The position numbers and the translations under genes are program-made. The notes under the pieces were generated by a model. That model did not search any database. It was not told the origin of the DNA and saw nothing but the letters and a program-made list of their open reading frames with translations. A stretch of 64,000 nt of DNA from Faecalibacillus intestinalis (GTDB taxonomy: Bacteria; Bacillota_I; Bacilli_A; Erysipelotrichales; Coprobacillaceae), in NCBI RefSeq assembly GCF_003024685.1, contig NZ_PYLQ01000005.1, positions 1-64,000 on the forward strand, given 5' to 3'. Of the stretch, positions 8,847-17,094 are shown piece by piece. How positions within the stretch are numbered: the first letter of the stretch is position 1; every line of letters begins with the position of its first letter.

Positions 8847-9668
8847 ATGTTTTCATTATTATCTATTATTTTAGCTTTTTTTGCAGGAATTTTAGGAGCA
8901 CTAATTGGTGGAACACAAACCTTTATTTGTACAGGTTTTGTCGGTCTCCTTATATTTTTATTAGAACATGTTGGTGTTGATACCACATTTTTAAATGAAG
9001 CTTTATCAAATAATTTATTTTTACCATGTATTATCTTTAACGCTGCAGGACTTGCAACTGCCTATGCAGGAACAAAACATAACATAAGAGGTGTTGAAAC
9101 TTCTAGATCACTTGCTTTTACCAATGATCCAAAGGTTTTACTCGTAGGCGCTATCGGTGGGGTTTTAGGTTATTTGATTTTTGCCTTTGAAAATTATTTT
9201 TCATTTCCGGTAGATACCGGAGCTGTTTCGGTTATTCTTGTAGGAGTTTTAGGTAGAAGTTTATTTAATAGAGAAAATACATATAATCAAAAGAATTTAG
9301 ATTTTTTAGAAACAGCACCTAATTCTTTTTGGTTATTCCAATTACTTATAGGAATTGCAGTTTCAACTGTCATGGCTTATTTTGCAAAAGAAACAGGTCT
9401 TTATACAATTGGTTTTTCAATTAGTGCTTTAACACTTATCTTTGCTTTAAGTGATCCTGCTTTCCCTGCTACACACCATACAACTCTTGTTGTAGGTTAT
9501 GCCATGGCACAAACAGGTAATATTATCATTGCTGTTGTTTTTGGAGTCATTGCTCATTTTATTGGATTGATTTTTGGCATGGTGCTTAACACAGATTGTG
9601 GAACACATATCGATCCACCAGCTGTTGCTATTGCTACATGTAGTTTAATTATTTTTACTTTATTTTAA
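8847..9668 (+). CDS. uncharacterised multi-pass membrane protein
   Basis: A 273-residue, almost wholly hydrophobic protein with about eight predicted membrane helices. Conserved-looking polar sites are GGTQTF near the N-terminus, PATHHTTL in the middle, and TDCGTHIDPPAVAI near the C-terminus, which could form a transport or catalytic site. I do not recognise the family. AAAGGGG lies eight bases before the ATG. It is one of only a few plus-strand genes and faces the spoVA operon tail to tail. Confidence 0.6.
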   Translation: MFSLLSIILAFFAGILGALIGGTQTFICTGFVGLLIFLLEHVGVDTTFLNEALSNNLFLPCIIFNAAGLATAYAGTKHNIRGVETSRSLAFTNDPKVLLVGAIGGVLGYLIFAFENYFSFPVDTGAVSVILVGVLGRSLFNRENTYNQKNLDFLETAPNSFWLFQLLIGIAVSTVMAYFAKETGLYTIGFSISALTLIFALSDPAFPATHHTTLVVGYAMAQTGNIIIAVVFGVIAHFIGLIFGMVLNTDCGTHIDPPAVAIATCSLIIFTLF

Positions 9669-9694
9669 AACGGGAGATAACTTCTGTTTTTTTT
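9667..9694 (+). terminator. terminator of the plus-strand membrane protein gene
   Basis: A ten-pair stem (9667-9676 with 9681-9690) that includes two G-U pairs, a four-base ATAA loop and a run of eight T. It begins at the stop codon of the gene. Confidence 0.65.
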
Positions 9695-9708
9695 GTTTTA
9701 TAAAAAAT

Positions 9709-9754
9709 GTATAAATCGTACATATATTTTAAAAGATTTATGTACAATTTATAC
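9709..9754 (-). terminator. imperfect dyad, probable terminator of the spoVA operon
   Basis: Sixteen-base arms with a single mismatch (9709-9724 with 9739-9754) around a 14-base loop, placed directly after the spoVAF stop. On the minus strand it is followed by a T-rich run. The arms contain GTACATA/TATGTAC, so a protein-binding role is possible, but a terminator between convergent genes is the simpler reading. Confidence 0.5.
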
Positions 9755-9755
9755 A

Positions 9756-11027
9756 CTATTTCTTAGGTTCTCTAATAATGAATTGAAGTAAATCTTTTCC
9801 ATTAAAAGGAATTAATGGATAAAGATAGGAAAAGCCAAAAGGTTTTAATGATATTAAATACATATATAAAATAACTTGATACGCAATAAAACCTAACCAG
9901 CCAAATAACCCTGAAAATAGAATCATAAAGATTTTTACATATTTATTCGTTAGTGAGAGTTCATAATTAGGAGTTGCAAAACCACAAACATTTCCTATAG
10001 ATACAAATAACAATATCTCACCTGAAAAGAAACCCAGTTCAATCGCAAATTCACCTAATAAAACTGCAGCAATCATCCCCATCGTATTTGAAATAGAATC
10101 AGGCGTATGAATAGTCGCAATTCTTAAAAGTTCTACAGCCAGTTCTACCAAAATAATAGAAAAGAGTGTTTTAAAACTGATACTTCCTTGATTTTTAATC
10201 AGCATCCATAAAGGAACTAAATAAATAGAAAGAAAAACGGCACTAAAACGAATTAAACGAATAAAAGTTCCAATAATAGGTGTTTGGCGATGTTCTTCTA
10301 CGTGTTCTAAAATTTCAAATAGAGTTGTGGGCAACATCATAACCGAACTTGAAGTATCACAAATGATGGCAAGATAGCCATGATAAATATGTGTTGACAC
10401 AACATCTGGCCGTTCGCTATATCTTACAAGTGGAAAAGGATTATAACCTTGATCAAAGATCAGTTCTTCTAAAGCCCGATCTGTCATAATTAAATCTTCA
10501 TTTTTAATTTCTTGTAATCTTTCTTTAATACTTTTTAACATTGTTTTGTCTATTTTACTTTGCAGATAACATAAACAAATATCCAATTTATTTGTTTTTC
10601 CTACCGTTACTTTTTCCATTACTAAATCTAATGTACGAATACGTCTTCTAATTAATCCAGCACAATTTAATAAATTTTCATTAAAACCATCTTTACTTCC
10701 TCTTACTGTTTTTTCTGTATCAGGTTCTTCAATTGAACGTGTAGGAAAATGCCTTGTATCTAAAACATAATTTTTATTTTCTTGAATATCTTTAACAATA
10801 GCACATCCTGTAAGCATCGCATATTCATATTGACTTATCTCTGTTTCTTCTTTGACATCTCCATTATTTAAGCAATCTTTTAAAGTTTTTCCTTTCGCAT
10901 TCGTAATTCCTTCAACTAAATAAGCAATTAATTCATCAGAACAGAGACTTGAAACATAATTGATTTCTATTTTTCGATTATGAAAATCAAGTGTTCTAAC
11001 ATTGATATCAAATGAATTATTATTCAT
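9756..11027 (-). CDS. spoVAF: stage V sporulation protein AF, GerA-family
   Basis: A 423-residue integral membrane protein related to GerA-type germinant receptor A subunits. The soluble N-terminal half holds ENLLNCAGLIRRRIRTLDLVMEKVTVG, and four or five helices fill the C-terminal half. It is somewhat shorter than Bacillus SpoVAF (about 490 residues). In Bacillus SpoVAF works with the SpoVA dipicolinate channel as a modulator of spore germination. It is the last gene of the operon and overlaps spoVAE by a few bases. Confidence 0.9.
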   Translation of the reverse strand: MNNNSFDINVRTLDFHNRKIEINYVSSLCSDELIAYLVEGITNAKGKTLKDCLNNGDVKEETEISQYEYAMLTGCAIVKDIQENKNYVLDTRHFPTRSIEEPDTEKTVRGSKDGFNENLLNCAGLIRRRIRTLDLVMEKVTVGKTNKLDICLCYLQSKIDKTMLKSIKERLQEIKNEDLIMTDRALEELIFDQGYNPFPLVRYSERPDVVSTHIYHGYLAIICDTSSSVMMLPTTLFEILEHVEEHRQTPIIGTFIRLIRFSAVFLSIYLVPLWMLIKNQGSISFKTLFSIILVELAVELLRIATIHTPDSISNTMGMIAAVLLGEFAIELGFFSGEILLFVSIGNVCGFATPNYELSLTNKYVKIFMILFSGLFGWLGFIAYQVILYMYLISLKPFGFSYLYPLIPFNGKDLLQFIIREPKK

Positions 11028-11374
11028 GATTTTGGTTTAAAAAAGATTGCGACTAAAAAAGCAAATAAAATAGCTGAAGCAATTCCGGCTGCCGTTAAAT
11101 CAAACATTCCCATAGCCAGTCCAAAAACACCATATTCTTTTGTCATTGCCATAGCGCCATGCATTAGTGAATGTCCAAAGCTTGTAATAGGAAGCATTGC
11201 TCCTGCATGAAATATTTTAATTAAACGATCATAAATATGAAATAAATCTAATAGTGCTCCAAGGACAACAAAACTACAAGTAATATGCCCCGGTGTTAAT
11301 TTTGTATATTCGTAGATTAATTGTGCTATAACACAAACAAAACCACAAAATAAAAATGATAATAAATAATTCAT
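11024..11374 (-). CDS. spoVAE: stage V sporulation protein AE (SpoVAEb type)
   Basis: A 116-residue, four-helix membrane protein of the SpoVAC/SpoVAEb family, with LTPGHIT and the GAMLPITSFGHSLMHGA motif that parallels the GFSNAM region of SpoVAC. GGAGGG before ATG 11374 decides the start; a longer frame would overlap spoVAD further. It forms the membrane part of the channel that moves Ca-dipicolinate into the forespore and out during germination. Confidence 0.92.
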   Translation of the reverse strand: MNYLLSFLFCGFVCVIAQLIYEYTKLTPGHITCSFVVLGALLDLFHIYDRLIKIFHAGAMLPITSFGHSLMHGAMAMTKEYGVFGLAMGMFDLTAAGIASAILFAFLVAIFFKPKS

Positions 11375-12375
11375 GAAACACCCTCCAATACATAACCATG
11401 ACAAACACAAGGAATAGATAATTTTTGATTTGTCATTACTGGATTTAACAATGCTCCTGTTGCTAGAACTAATACTCTTTTATATTTACCTTTTAAAATC
11501 ATTTGATAAATATATCCAAAGCTTACTAAAGCATTACATACTGGTCCACTTCCACCTTGATAAATATTTTGGGTAACATCATATAAAAGACATCCACAAT
11601 CATCATATTCATTATATTTTTGATTTTCTTCTTTTAATAAATCTTTCATAATCTTTTTTCCATAATTAGAAAGATCTCCTGTTAAAATCAAATCATAATA
11701 AGTACCATCTCTTTTTAAATCTTTCATATGTTGTAAATACGTATCTAAGGCTGCTGGAGCCATTGCTCGTCCCATGTCATTGGCATCATATTGATCATAA
11801 TCAATCACTTTTCCTAAAGTAATAGATTCTATTTTTACTTTACTAACCTTACAAGATAAATAAACCGCACAACTTCCCGTTGCAGTAAAAGTCATGGTTT
11901 GTTTTCTTTGAATACCATATTCAATAGGATACCTAAATTGCCTTTCAGCTGTTGCATTATGAGAAACAGTGCAAGCAATCGCATTTTGAATATTATGATT
12001 TTCTATCATTATACTTGCATTAGCGATAGCAAGACCAATCGTACTACAAGCACTATATAAGCCAATAAAAGGTTTATATAAATGACTTGCATAATAATAA
12101 CAGGCTGTAATTTGATTATTTAAATCTCCACCAAAATACAAATCAATGTCTTCTTTTTTGACTTTTCCTTTTTTTAAACAAAGCAAAATAGCATCTTTCA
12201 ACATCTCTATCTCTGCCTGTTCATAACTTTTTTGATGATGATAATGATCAGGATAATGCTTATCAAAATAATGTCCTAAAGGTCCTTGATGTTCAACAAT
12301 TCCTGCAGTTGTACCAACACTTTGAATATAGACATTTTCAAAAATAAAGCTATTACCAGAAATACGTGATGACAT
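11371..12375 (-). CDS. spoVAD: stage V sporulation protein AD
   Basis: A 334-residue thiolase-fold protein that in Bacillus binds dipicolinic acid in the SpoVA complex. The thiolase-like CSTIGLAIANASIMIE (about residues 109-124) and C-terminal GVS end are typical. AGGAGG lies eight bases before the ATG. It overlaps spoVAC upstream by 23 bases and spoVAE downstream by 4, so translation is tightly coupled. Confidence 0.95.
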   Translation of the reverse strand: MSSRISGNSFIFENVYIQSVGTTAGIVEHQGPLGHYFDKHYPDHYHHQKSYEQAEIEMLKDAILLCLKKGKVKKEDIDLYFGGDLNNQITACYYYASHLYKPFIGLYSACSTIGLAIANASIMIENHNIQNAIACTVSHNATAERQFRYPIEYGIQRKQTMTFTATGSCAVYLSCKVSKVKIESITLGKVIDYDQYDANDMGRAMAPAALDTYLQHMKDLKRDGTYYDLILTGDLSNYGKKIMKDLLKEENQKYNEYDDCGCLLYDVTQNIYQGGSGPVCNALVSFGYIYQMILKGKYKRVLVLATGALLNPVMTNQKLSIPCVCHGYVLEGVS

Positions 12376-12796
12376 ATCTAAGTCCTCCTACAATAAATGA
12401 TGCAACTATTCCAAAAGTAATTACTGCACCACCTAATTTAAAAATATTAGCACCTATACCTGTTACTAAACCTTCAGTTCTTGCTTCTAAAGCACTAGAA
12501 GTCATTGCATTAGAAAACCCTGTAATAGGAATAAAAGACCCAGCTCCAGCAAAGTTTCCTAAACGATCATAAAGACCTAATCCTGTTAAAATAGCTGCAA
12601 TGAGTATAAGGGTAATAAGCATAATAGGGGTTGCTTCTTTTTCACTAAAAGAGAATAATTTTTGATAAAGGTTTAAAAAAAATTCTCCGATCATTCCAAT
12701 TATTCCTCCAACTAAAAAAGCACTTAATGTATGCTTTAATACTTGTTTTTGAGGTTTATTCTTATCTGCAATTTCATTATATCTTTTAATATTCAT
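12353..12796 (-). CDS. spoVAC: stage V sporulation protein AC
   Basis: A 147-residue membrane protein, close to the usual 150. It has a polar N-terminus (NKPQKQVLKHTLSAFLVGG) and four helices, with GAGSFIPITGFSNAMTSSALE near residue 85. In Bacillus SpoVAC can act as a mechanosensitive channel for dipicolinate release. ATG 12796 has GGAGG upstream; a 40-residue longer frame runs into the preceding terminator and is rejected. It is the first gene of the operon, so a forespore-specific promoter is expected just upstream, but I could not place one with certainty. Confidence 0.93.
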   Translation of the reverse strand: MNIKRYNEIADKNKPQKQVLKHTLSAFLVGGIIGMIGEFFLNLYQKLFSFSEKEATPIMLITLILIAAILTGLGLYDRLGNFAGAGSFIPITGFSNAMTSSALEARTEGLVTGIGANIFKLGGAVITFGIVASFIVGGLRYVITYFW

Positions 12797-12840
12797 TATT
12801 TTACCTCCATATTTTAAGGATAGACAAAAATAATGAATAT

Positions 12841-12871
12841 AAACAAAAAAAGAATCCTTACAGATTCTTTT
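12841..12871 (-). terminator. terminator of the SirTM/macrodomain operon
   Basis: Stem AAAAGAATC/GATTCTTTT (12848-12856 with 12863-12871), a six-base loop and a run of seven T on the minus strand. It overlaps the stop codon of the macrodomain gene and insulates spoVA from it. Confidence 0.75.
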
Positions 12872-13619
12872 GAAGTACTTGTTTATAGAATCTTTCATCT
12901 TCATCTTTGAATACATTAAAAATCACTTTTTCTATTGTTGAATGTTCTAAGTGTTTTTTTACTGTTTCAATAGCAATCTTAGACGCTAAATCATTAGGAA
13001 AATGAAAAACACCGGTAGAAATACAACAAAAAGCAATTGTTTTCAAACCATATTTTTCCGCTAAATTCAAACAACTTTCATAACAAGAAGCCAGTAATGT
13101 TTCTTCTTTTTTTGTCACAAATTCTCTTACAATAGGACCTACAGTATGAATAACATAACAACTAGGTAAATTATAAGCTAGTGTAATTTTAGCTTTCCCT
13201 GTCGGTTCTAATATTCCTTGTTGTTTCATTATTTGATGACATTTTTCTCTTAGCTGAATACCTGCATAGGTATGAATGGCATTATCAATACAATGATGTC
13301 CAGGAACAAAACATCCTTCCATTTGATTATTTGCTGCATTAACAATCGCATCTACTTTTAAACGGGTAATATCCCCTTTCCATAAAATAATTTTATTATT
13401 ATCATTTTCAAAAGAAACAATCCCTTTTTTTCGATTTTCTTCTTGTAACATTTCATCTTGAATTTCTAAGAATTTTTTAGAAACAGGTTTTGCTTCACGA
13501 ATGTTGACAAGTTTTCGATAAGTTGTAAAGAGATCTTCACCAAAAAATAAATCTTTATCTAAATGAAGATCTTCTAATAAATAATTAATGAGATAGTTTA
13601 ATCTTTCATTTTGATTCAT
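12858..13619 (-). CDS. zinc-type macrodomain, protein-ADP-ribose hydrolase
   Basis: A 253-residue protein with a helical N-terminal extension (about 1-75) and a macrodomain (about 76-250). Ligand-binding signatures are KGDITRLKVDAIVNAANNQM (residues 81-100) and the CISTGVFHFP loop near 195. The segment GCFVPGHHC (102-110) carries the Cys/His set expected for zinc-containing macrodomains linked to SirTM sirtuins. Such enzymes remove the ADP-ribose that SirTM adds. The gene starts one base after the sirtuin stop codon, so the pair is coupled. Confidence 0.88.
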   Translation of the reverse strand: MNQNERLNYLINYLLEDLHLDKDLFFGEDLFTTYRKLVNIREAKPVSKKFLEIQDEMLQEENRKKGIVSFENDNNKIILWKGDITRLKVDAIVNAANNQMEGCFVPGHHCIDNAIHTYAGIQLREKCHQIMKQQGILEPTGKAKITLAYNLPSCYVIHTVGPIVREFVTKKEETLLASCYESCLNLAEKYGLKTIAFCCISTGVFHFPNDLASKIAIETVKKHLEHSTIEKVIFNVFKDEDERFYKQVLQKNL

Positions 13620-13620
13620 C

Positions 13621-14481
13621 TTATTTTCCTTCTTTCAATAAATTATTAATGACTTGATCAATATCTCCTTTAATAAGAAGTGATCTTTTATTGATTTCAA
13701 TAGGACAAGATATATCCTCATAATTAATACAAGCATAGATTGCATTTTTATTTTGACTTGTATATTTCCAAAATGGATATTTAATAATGGCTGGGGTATT
13801 GCCACCAACGCCTAGTTCTAAATAAAGCACTTTACAATTTTCATGTCTTCTTAAAAAATCTTCATATCGATTGTAAGCTTGATACCATCCTTCATCTTGA
13901 ACAAAGGTATTATCACAACGTAAATTCATTGTAAGTGGAGCATGACAATGAGGACAACGAGGAACAAGCTCCGTAGGAACTTTCATGTCTTTTTGTTTTT
14001 CAATCATTTCTCTTACAATTTCTTCATTATCATAAGTTTCTTGATGACAAGGTACACTACATTGCCATAAACCATAATCTCCTTGTGTATAAAAAAGTCT
14101 TTTTGAATCAAAGCCTGCTCTTTGAAATTGATGATCAACATTGGTTGTTAAAACAAAATAATCTTTATCTTTAACAAGTTCAAGTAATTTTTGATACGTA
14201 TCTTTAGGAGAATTGATATAACGATTATAATAAATATGTCTTGACCAATAAGCCCAATGTTCTTCTAAGGATTCATAAGAATAAAAACCAGCTGAATACA
14301 TATCTCTTAAATGATATTTCTTTATAAAATCAGAAAAATATTTTTCAAATCTTTCTCCTGCATAAGTCAAACCTGCCGCAGTCGATAACCCAGAACCTGC
14401 ACCAATAATAATAGCATCACACTCTTCTATACACTTTGACAATTGTATTATTGATCCTTCATTATTCTTTTTTAAAAACAT
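13621..14481 (-). CDS. SirTM-type sirtuin, probable protein ADP-ribosyltransferase
   Basis: A 286-residue class M sirtuin. The NAD loop reads GAGSGLSTAAGLTYAGERF (27-45), and N114 lies in TTNVD. The position of the canonical deacetylase histidine is Q133 in YTQGDYG, matching the Gln described for Staphylococcus and Streptococcus SirTM, which ADP-ribosylate rather than deacetylate. Zinc cysteines are C141, C145, C175 and C178. In those species the target is lipoylated GcvH-L; no gcvH-L or lplA2 gene is seen here. It sits in an operon with a flavin/Fe-S protein upstream and the reversing macrodomain downstream. Confidence 0.88.
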   Translation of the reverse strand: MFLKKNNEGSIIQLSKCIEECDAIIIGAGSGLSTAAGLTYAGERFEKYFSDFIKKYHLRDMYSAGFYSYESLEEHWAYWSRHIYYNRYINSPKDTYQKLLELVKDKDYFVLTTNVDHQFQRAGFDSKRLFYTQGDYGLWQCSVPCHQETYDNEEIVREMIEKQKDMKVPTELVPRCPHCHAPLTMNLRCDNTFVQDEGWYQAYNRYEDFLRRHENCKVLYLELGVGGNTPAIIKYPFWKYTSQNKNAIYACINYEDISCPIEINKRSLLIKGDIDQVINNLLKEGK

Positions 14482-14492
14482 AACTTTACCTC

Positions 14493-15110
14493 CTAGTATC
14501 TAGAAATCACTTGTTTAGGACACACTTCTTGACATTTTCCACAATGCAAACAATGATCTTGTAAAATAACAACTGGTTTACTTGATATATCAATACATTT
14601 TTGTGGGCAAACACGATAACACATCTTACAACCAATACATCCTTCACCTACATAATATCCTGATTTTTTTAAAGATTCATTAACAACAAAACTTTGACGA
14701 TAAATCGGTTTTTGACTCAAATCAAAATATTCACCTTGGCATTTATCAATTTGAAAAACTTCTAAAACTTCTCTTGAAATCTCATCTGGATAGATTTCTT
14801 TCATATAAGGATTTTTTTCAAATATTTCATCAAGTCTTTCATGACCAATATTTTTAATCGTTCCTTGCAATGAAATAGCAACCGAAGACATTGTATCCTC
14901 TCCTTTTAAACCTGTTAAAGCAATATGACTTTGTTTCATCAAACGATCATAAAACGCTTTTCCTCTCGCTGTTAAAAAATAAAGCGATTCATCTTCTAAT
15001 AACATCATATCAATTGCACACGTATAGGGATAACCTTTTTGATCTGTTGTTGCAATAATAACTGTATGTATATCTTCTTGTAAAACTTTTAAGATTTCAT
15101 GTGTATTCAT
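14493..15110 (-). CDS. FMN-binding split-barrel protein fused to a 2x[4Fe-4S] ferredoxin domain
   Basis: This 205-residue protein has a pyridoxamine-phosphate-oxidase-like flavin barrel (about 1-130, with TTDQKGYPYTCAIDMM). A C-terminal bacterial ferredoxin module follows: C158, C161, C164, C168 and C187, C190, C193, C197. It looks like a small flavin-to-Fe-S electron carrier or sensor with no known substrate. The RibU-like gene stops four bases upstream and the sirtuin begins 11 bases downstream, so all four genes form one transcript. AAGGAG lies ahead of the ATG. Confidence 0.85.
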   Translation of the reverse strand: MNTHEILKVLQEDIHTVIIATTDQKGYPYTCAIDMMLLEDESLYFLTARGKAFYDRLMKQSHIALTGLKGEDTMSSVAISLQGTIKNIGHERLDEIFEKNPYMKEIYPDEISREVLEVFQIDKCQGEYFDLSQKPIYRQSFVVNESLKKSGYYVGEGCIGCKMCYRVCPQKCIDISSKPVVILQDHCLHCGKCQEVCPKQVISRY

Positions 15111-15114
15111 TTTC

Positions 15115-15720
15115 TTACTCCTTAAATAATATACTTAATTTCTTATAACTTAACATTGTAATCATTGATACAATACTATATTTAAATAAATTAAACGGTA
15201 AAAGTGAAAAAACAATCATCGTAAATACATCCTTTACCAGAGGATTAACTACGTGAATCATATTAATAAGATCCACCATTTTTAAATTTAACACTTTTAA
15301 ATAAAGTGGAAAGATTAAAAATAAATTAAAAATAATCGCCAATAGGCTTGTACATATTATACTTACTAATAATCCTTGAATTGCTGTTTTCTTAGTCTTT
15401 TTTTGTTGATAAATAAACGAAGCAGGTAATACAAACGAAAGTGTAAGTAATAAATTTGAAAGATCACCTACAAAAAAGGATGTTGTTCCATTCAATAAAA
15501 AATGTAATAAAATTTTCATAAAAACAATGATCCCTCCAGCAAATGGTCCTATTAAAAAACCACCAAGCATTACCGGTAAATCAGAAAAATCAAATTTAAC
15601 GAATGAAGGTGAAAAAGGAAGCTGAATCTCAAAAACCATCAATACAGCAGAAATAGCAGAAAACATTGCTATCATCGTTAAATTTTTAGTTGTTAGTACT
15701 TTTTTTGTCATTATTTCCAT
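15115..15720 (-). CDS. ECF transporter S component, RibU-like (riboflavin)
   Basis: A 201-residue, six-helix substrate-binding subunit of an energy-coupling-factor transporter. The stretch MVFEIQLPFSPSFVKFDFSDLPVMLGGFLIGPFAG resembles the RibU loop that binds riboflavin. It needs the shared EcfA/A'/T module, which is not in this window. No FMN riboswitch was seen upstream. Heading an operon whose next gene encodes an FMN-binding protein fits riboflavin uptake, but substrate identity is inference. Confidence 0.8.
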   Translation of the reverse strand: MEIMTKKVLTTKNLTMIAMFSAISAVLMVFEIQLPFSPSFVKFDFSDLPVMLGGFLIGPFAGGIIVFMKILLHFLLNGTTSFFVGDLSNLLLTLSFVLPASFIYQQKKTKKTAIQGLLVSIICTSLLAIIFNLFLIFPLYLKVLNLKMVDLINMIHVVNPLVKDVFTMIVFSLLPFNLFKYSIVSMITMLSYKKLSILFKE

Positions 15721-15737
15721 TGTCTTTCTCCTTTAAG

Positions 15738-15797
15738 TAAAAGACTCAAAGAAATCTTTGAGTCTTAAAATTGAAACTTTTGGGTTAAAATCCCAAA
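15738..15797 (-). terminator. two successive hairpins after the FMN-binding protein gene
   Basis: The first hairpin (15779-15784 with 15792-15797) is short. The second is a perfect 11-bp stem (15741-15751 with 15756-15766) followed by a short T-run on the minus strand. Together they separate the FMN-binding gene from the RibU-like gene; partial readthrough cannot be excluded. Confidence 0.6.
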
Positions 15798-15807
15798 GAA
15801 AATATAA

Positions 15808-16203
15808 TTAAAATTCGTAAGGTGCATTACCACTGAAGTCAGCAATTAAACCATGTGCATCTTCTAAATAGAACACTTCAAAAATTGGATTATCAGCTGT
15901 TTGATATTGTCCTTTAACGATAGGATTAGCAATACACATTTCTTTTACAGGCATGTTATTTTCAAAAATAGCTTTACCATGTAATCTAATCCAAGCATAT
16001 TCTGGTGATGAAACACTAATTTCAATTTCAGGATTTTCTAACATATCTTTGTAAACATCTTTTTGGTTGTTTGTACAAAACCATAATTTACCATCCATTT
16101 CTCCAGCAAACATAAATGGACGACATTTAGCTTTACCATCTCTTCCTACTGTTGCAAGATATTGCACTGGGTTAGCATTTAAAAATTCAATTACTTTATT
16201 CAT
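15808..16203 (-). CDS. pyridoxamine 5'-phosphate oxidase family (NimA-like) FMN-binding protein
   Basis: A 131-residue split-barrel flavoprotein that begins MNKVIEFLNANPVQYLATVG, with DGKAKCRPFMFAGEMDGKLWFCTNNQKDVYKD forming the flavin-phosphate site. Relatives include nitroimidazole reductases and F420- or FMN-linked redox proteins of unknown substrate. GAGGAGGAG lies ahead of the ATG. A strong promoter with two matching palindromes lies directly upstream, so it is probably under tight repression. Confidence 0.85.
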   Translation of the reverse strand: MNKVIEFLNANPVQYLATVGRDGKAKCRPFMFAGEMDGKLWFCTNNQKDVYKDMLENPEIEISVSSPEYAWIRLHGKAIFENNMPVKEMCIANPIVKGQYQTADNPIFEVFYLEDAHGLIADFSGNAPYEF

Positions 16204-16219
16204 TTCTTTCTCCTCCTCG

Positions 16220-16240
16220 ATGTAATCGTCTTTATTACAT
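16220..16240. promoter_or_regulatory. operator 1 upstream of the FMN-binding protein gene
   Basis: Perfect 7-base arms ATGTAAT and ATTACAT around a seven-base spacer. It lies between the -10 element and the start codon. The centre is at 16230, 42 bp from the centre of operator 2, which has the same arm motif and the same spacer length. Confidence 0.65.
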
Positions 16241-16244
16241 TAAT

Positions 16245-16273
16245 AATGTAGCATCCTTTTAATGTAACGTCAA
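16245..16273 (-). promoter_or_regulatory. sigma-A-type promoter of the FMN-binding protein gene
   Basis: On the minus strand TTGACG (16268-16273) and TACATT (16245-16250) are separated by exactly 17 bases. The -35 element lies inside operator 2 and operator 1 follows the -10 element, a layout suited to repression. Confidence 0.7.
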
Positions 16274-16287
16274 TGGTTACATTAAAA
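16257..16287. promoter_or_regulatory. operator 2 upstream of the FMN-binding protein gene
   Basis: Perfect 12-base arms TTTTAATGTAAC and GTTACATTAAAA around a seven-base spacer (centre 16272). It covers the -35 element. The protein that binds is not identifiable; TetR or MarR families are possible. Confidence 0.65.
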
Positions 16288-16291
16288 AATG

Positions 16292-16319
16292 TAAAAAAAG
16301 ATAGTTTTTCAACTATCTC
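16292..16319 (-). terminator. terminator of the trp operon
   Basis: Seven-base stem GATAGTT/AACTATC (16300-16306 with 16311-16317), a TTTC loop and a run of seven T on the minus strand, directly after the trpA stop codon. Confidence 0.75.
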
Positions 16320-16320
16320 C

Positions 16321-17094
16321 TTAAAGTTTTTTTGTAAGTGATTGGATATATTCTTTTAAAGGTAGATCTGCATGATTTCCATGTTCTTTAATAATATTAA
16401 CAATTGCGCTACCTACAATAACGCCATCAGCATATTGTTTAAATTCTTTTACTTGTTCTGATTTATTAATTCCAAAACCAATAGCAACTGGTGTATCTGT
16501 TACTTGATGGATATGTTCTATGATTTCTTCTAAATTACTTGCAAATGAAGTATTATCTCTTGTTCCTGTAACACCCATTGACGATACAAGATAGATAAAT
16601 CCTTTTGCTTCTTTTGCAATCATTTCAACACGATCTTTACTTGTTGGGGCAATCATTGAAATTAAAGTAACATCATAATTATAACAAACATCTTTGACTT
16701 CTTGGCTTTCTTCATAAGGTAAATCTGGAAGAATAATACCATCAATGCCAACTTCTTGACATTTTTTAAAGAATTCATCATAACCGTAATGGAAAACAAC
16801 ATTTAAATAAGTCATAAAACATAAAGGAATATCACTTTTTTCTCTTACTTTTTTAACCATTTCAAAAACATCATCTGTTGTAACTTTGTTTTTTAAAGCA
16901 CGTACATTTGCTTCTTGAATGGTTGGTCCTTCAGCAATTGGATCAGAAAAGGGAATACCAATTTCAATCAAACTAGCCCCTGCTTCTTCCATATCTAAAA
17001 TATAGTCTACTGTTTTATCTATTACAGGATCTCCTGCTGTTAAAAAACCAATGAAGGCTTTTTTATTTTCAAAAGCTTTATATATTCTATTCAT
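16321..17094 (-). CDS. trpA: tryptophan synthase alpha chain
   Basis: A 257-residue TIM-barrel subunit that cleaves indole-3-glycerol phosphate to indole and glyceraldehyde 3-phosphate. The signature [19 protein letters not shown] and LPDLPYEE with the catalytic Glu/Asp pair are present, as is GFGINKSEQ for phosphate binding. ATG 17094 lies after GGGGG and overlaps the trpB stop by eight bases. It is the last gene of trpEGDCFBA. Confidence 0.95.
   Translation of the reverse strand: MNRIYKAFENKKAFIGFLTAGDPVIDKTVDYILDMEEAGASLIEIGIPFSDPIAEGPTIQEANVRALKNKVTTDDVFEMVKKVREKSDIPLCFMTYLNVVFHYGYDEFFKKCQEVGIDGIILPDLPYEESQEVKDVCYNYDVTLISMIAPTSKDRVEMIAKEAKGFIYLVSSMGVTGTRDNTSFASNLEEIIEHIHQVTDTPVAIGFGINKSEQVKEFKQYADGVIVGSAIVNIIKEHGNHADLPLKEYIQSLTKKL

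Noticed and set aside
12797-12916. Forty-residue N-terminal extension of SpoVAC
   Set aside because: It would run through the preceding operon's terminator and stop region; GGAGG before ATG 12796 and normal family length support the shorter form.
15721-15807. FMN riboswitch before the RibU-like gene
   Set aside because: The interval is only 87 bases and is filled by two simple hairpins; no AGGATAT or GATTC-type FMN aptamer landmarks are present.
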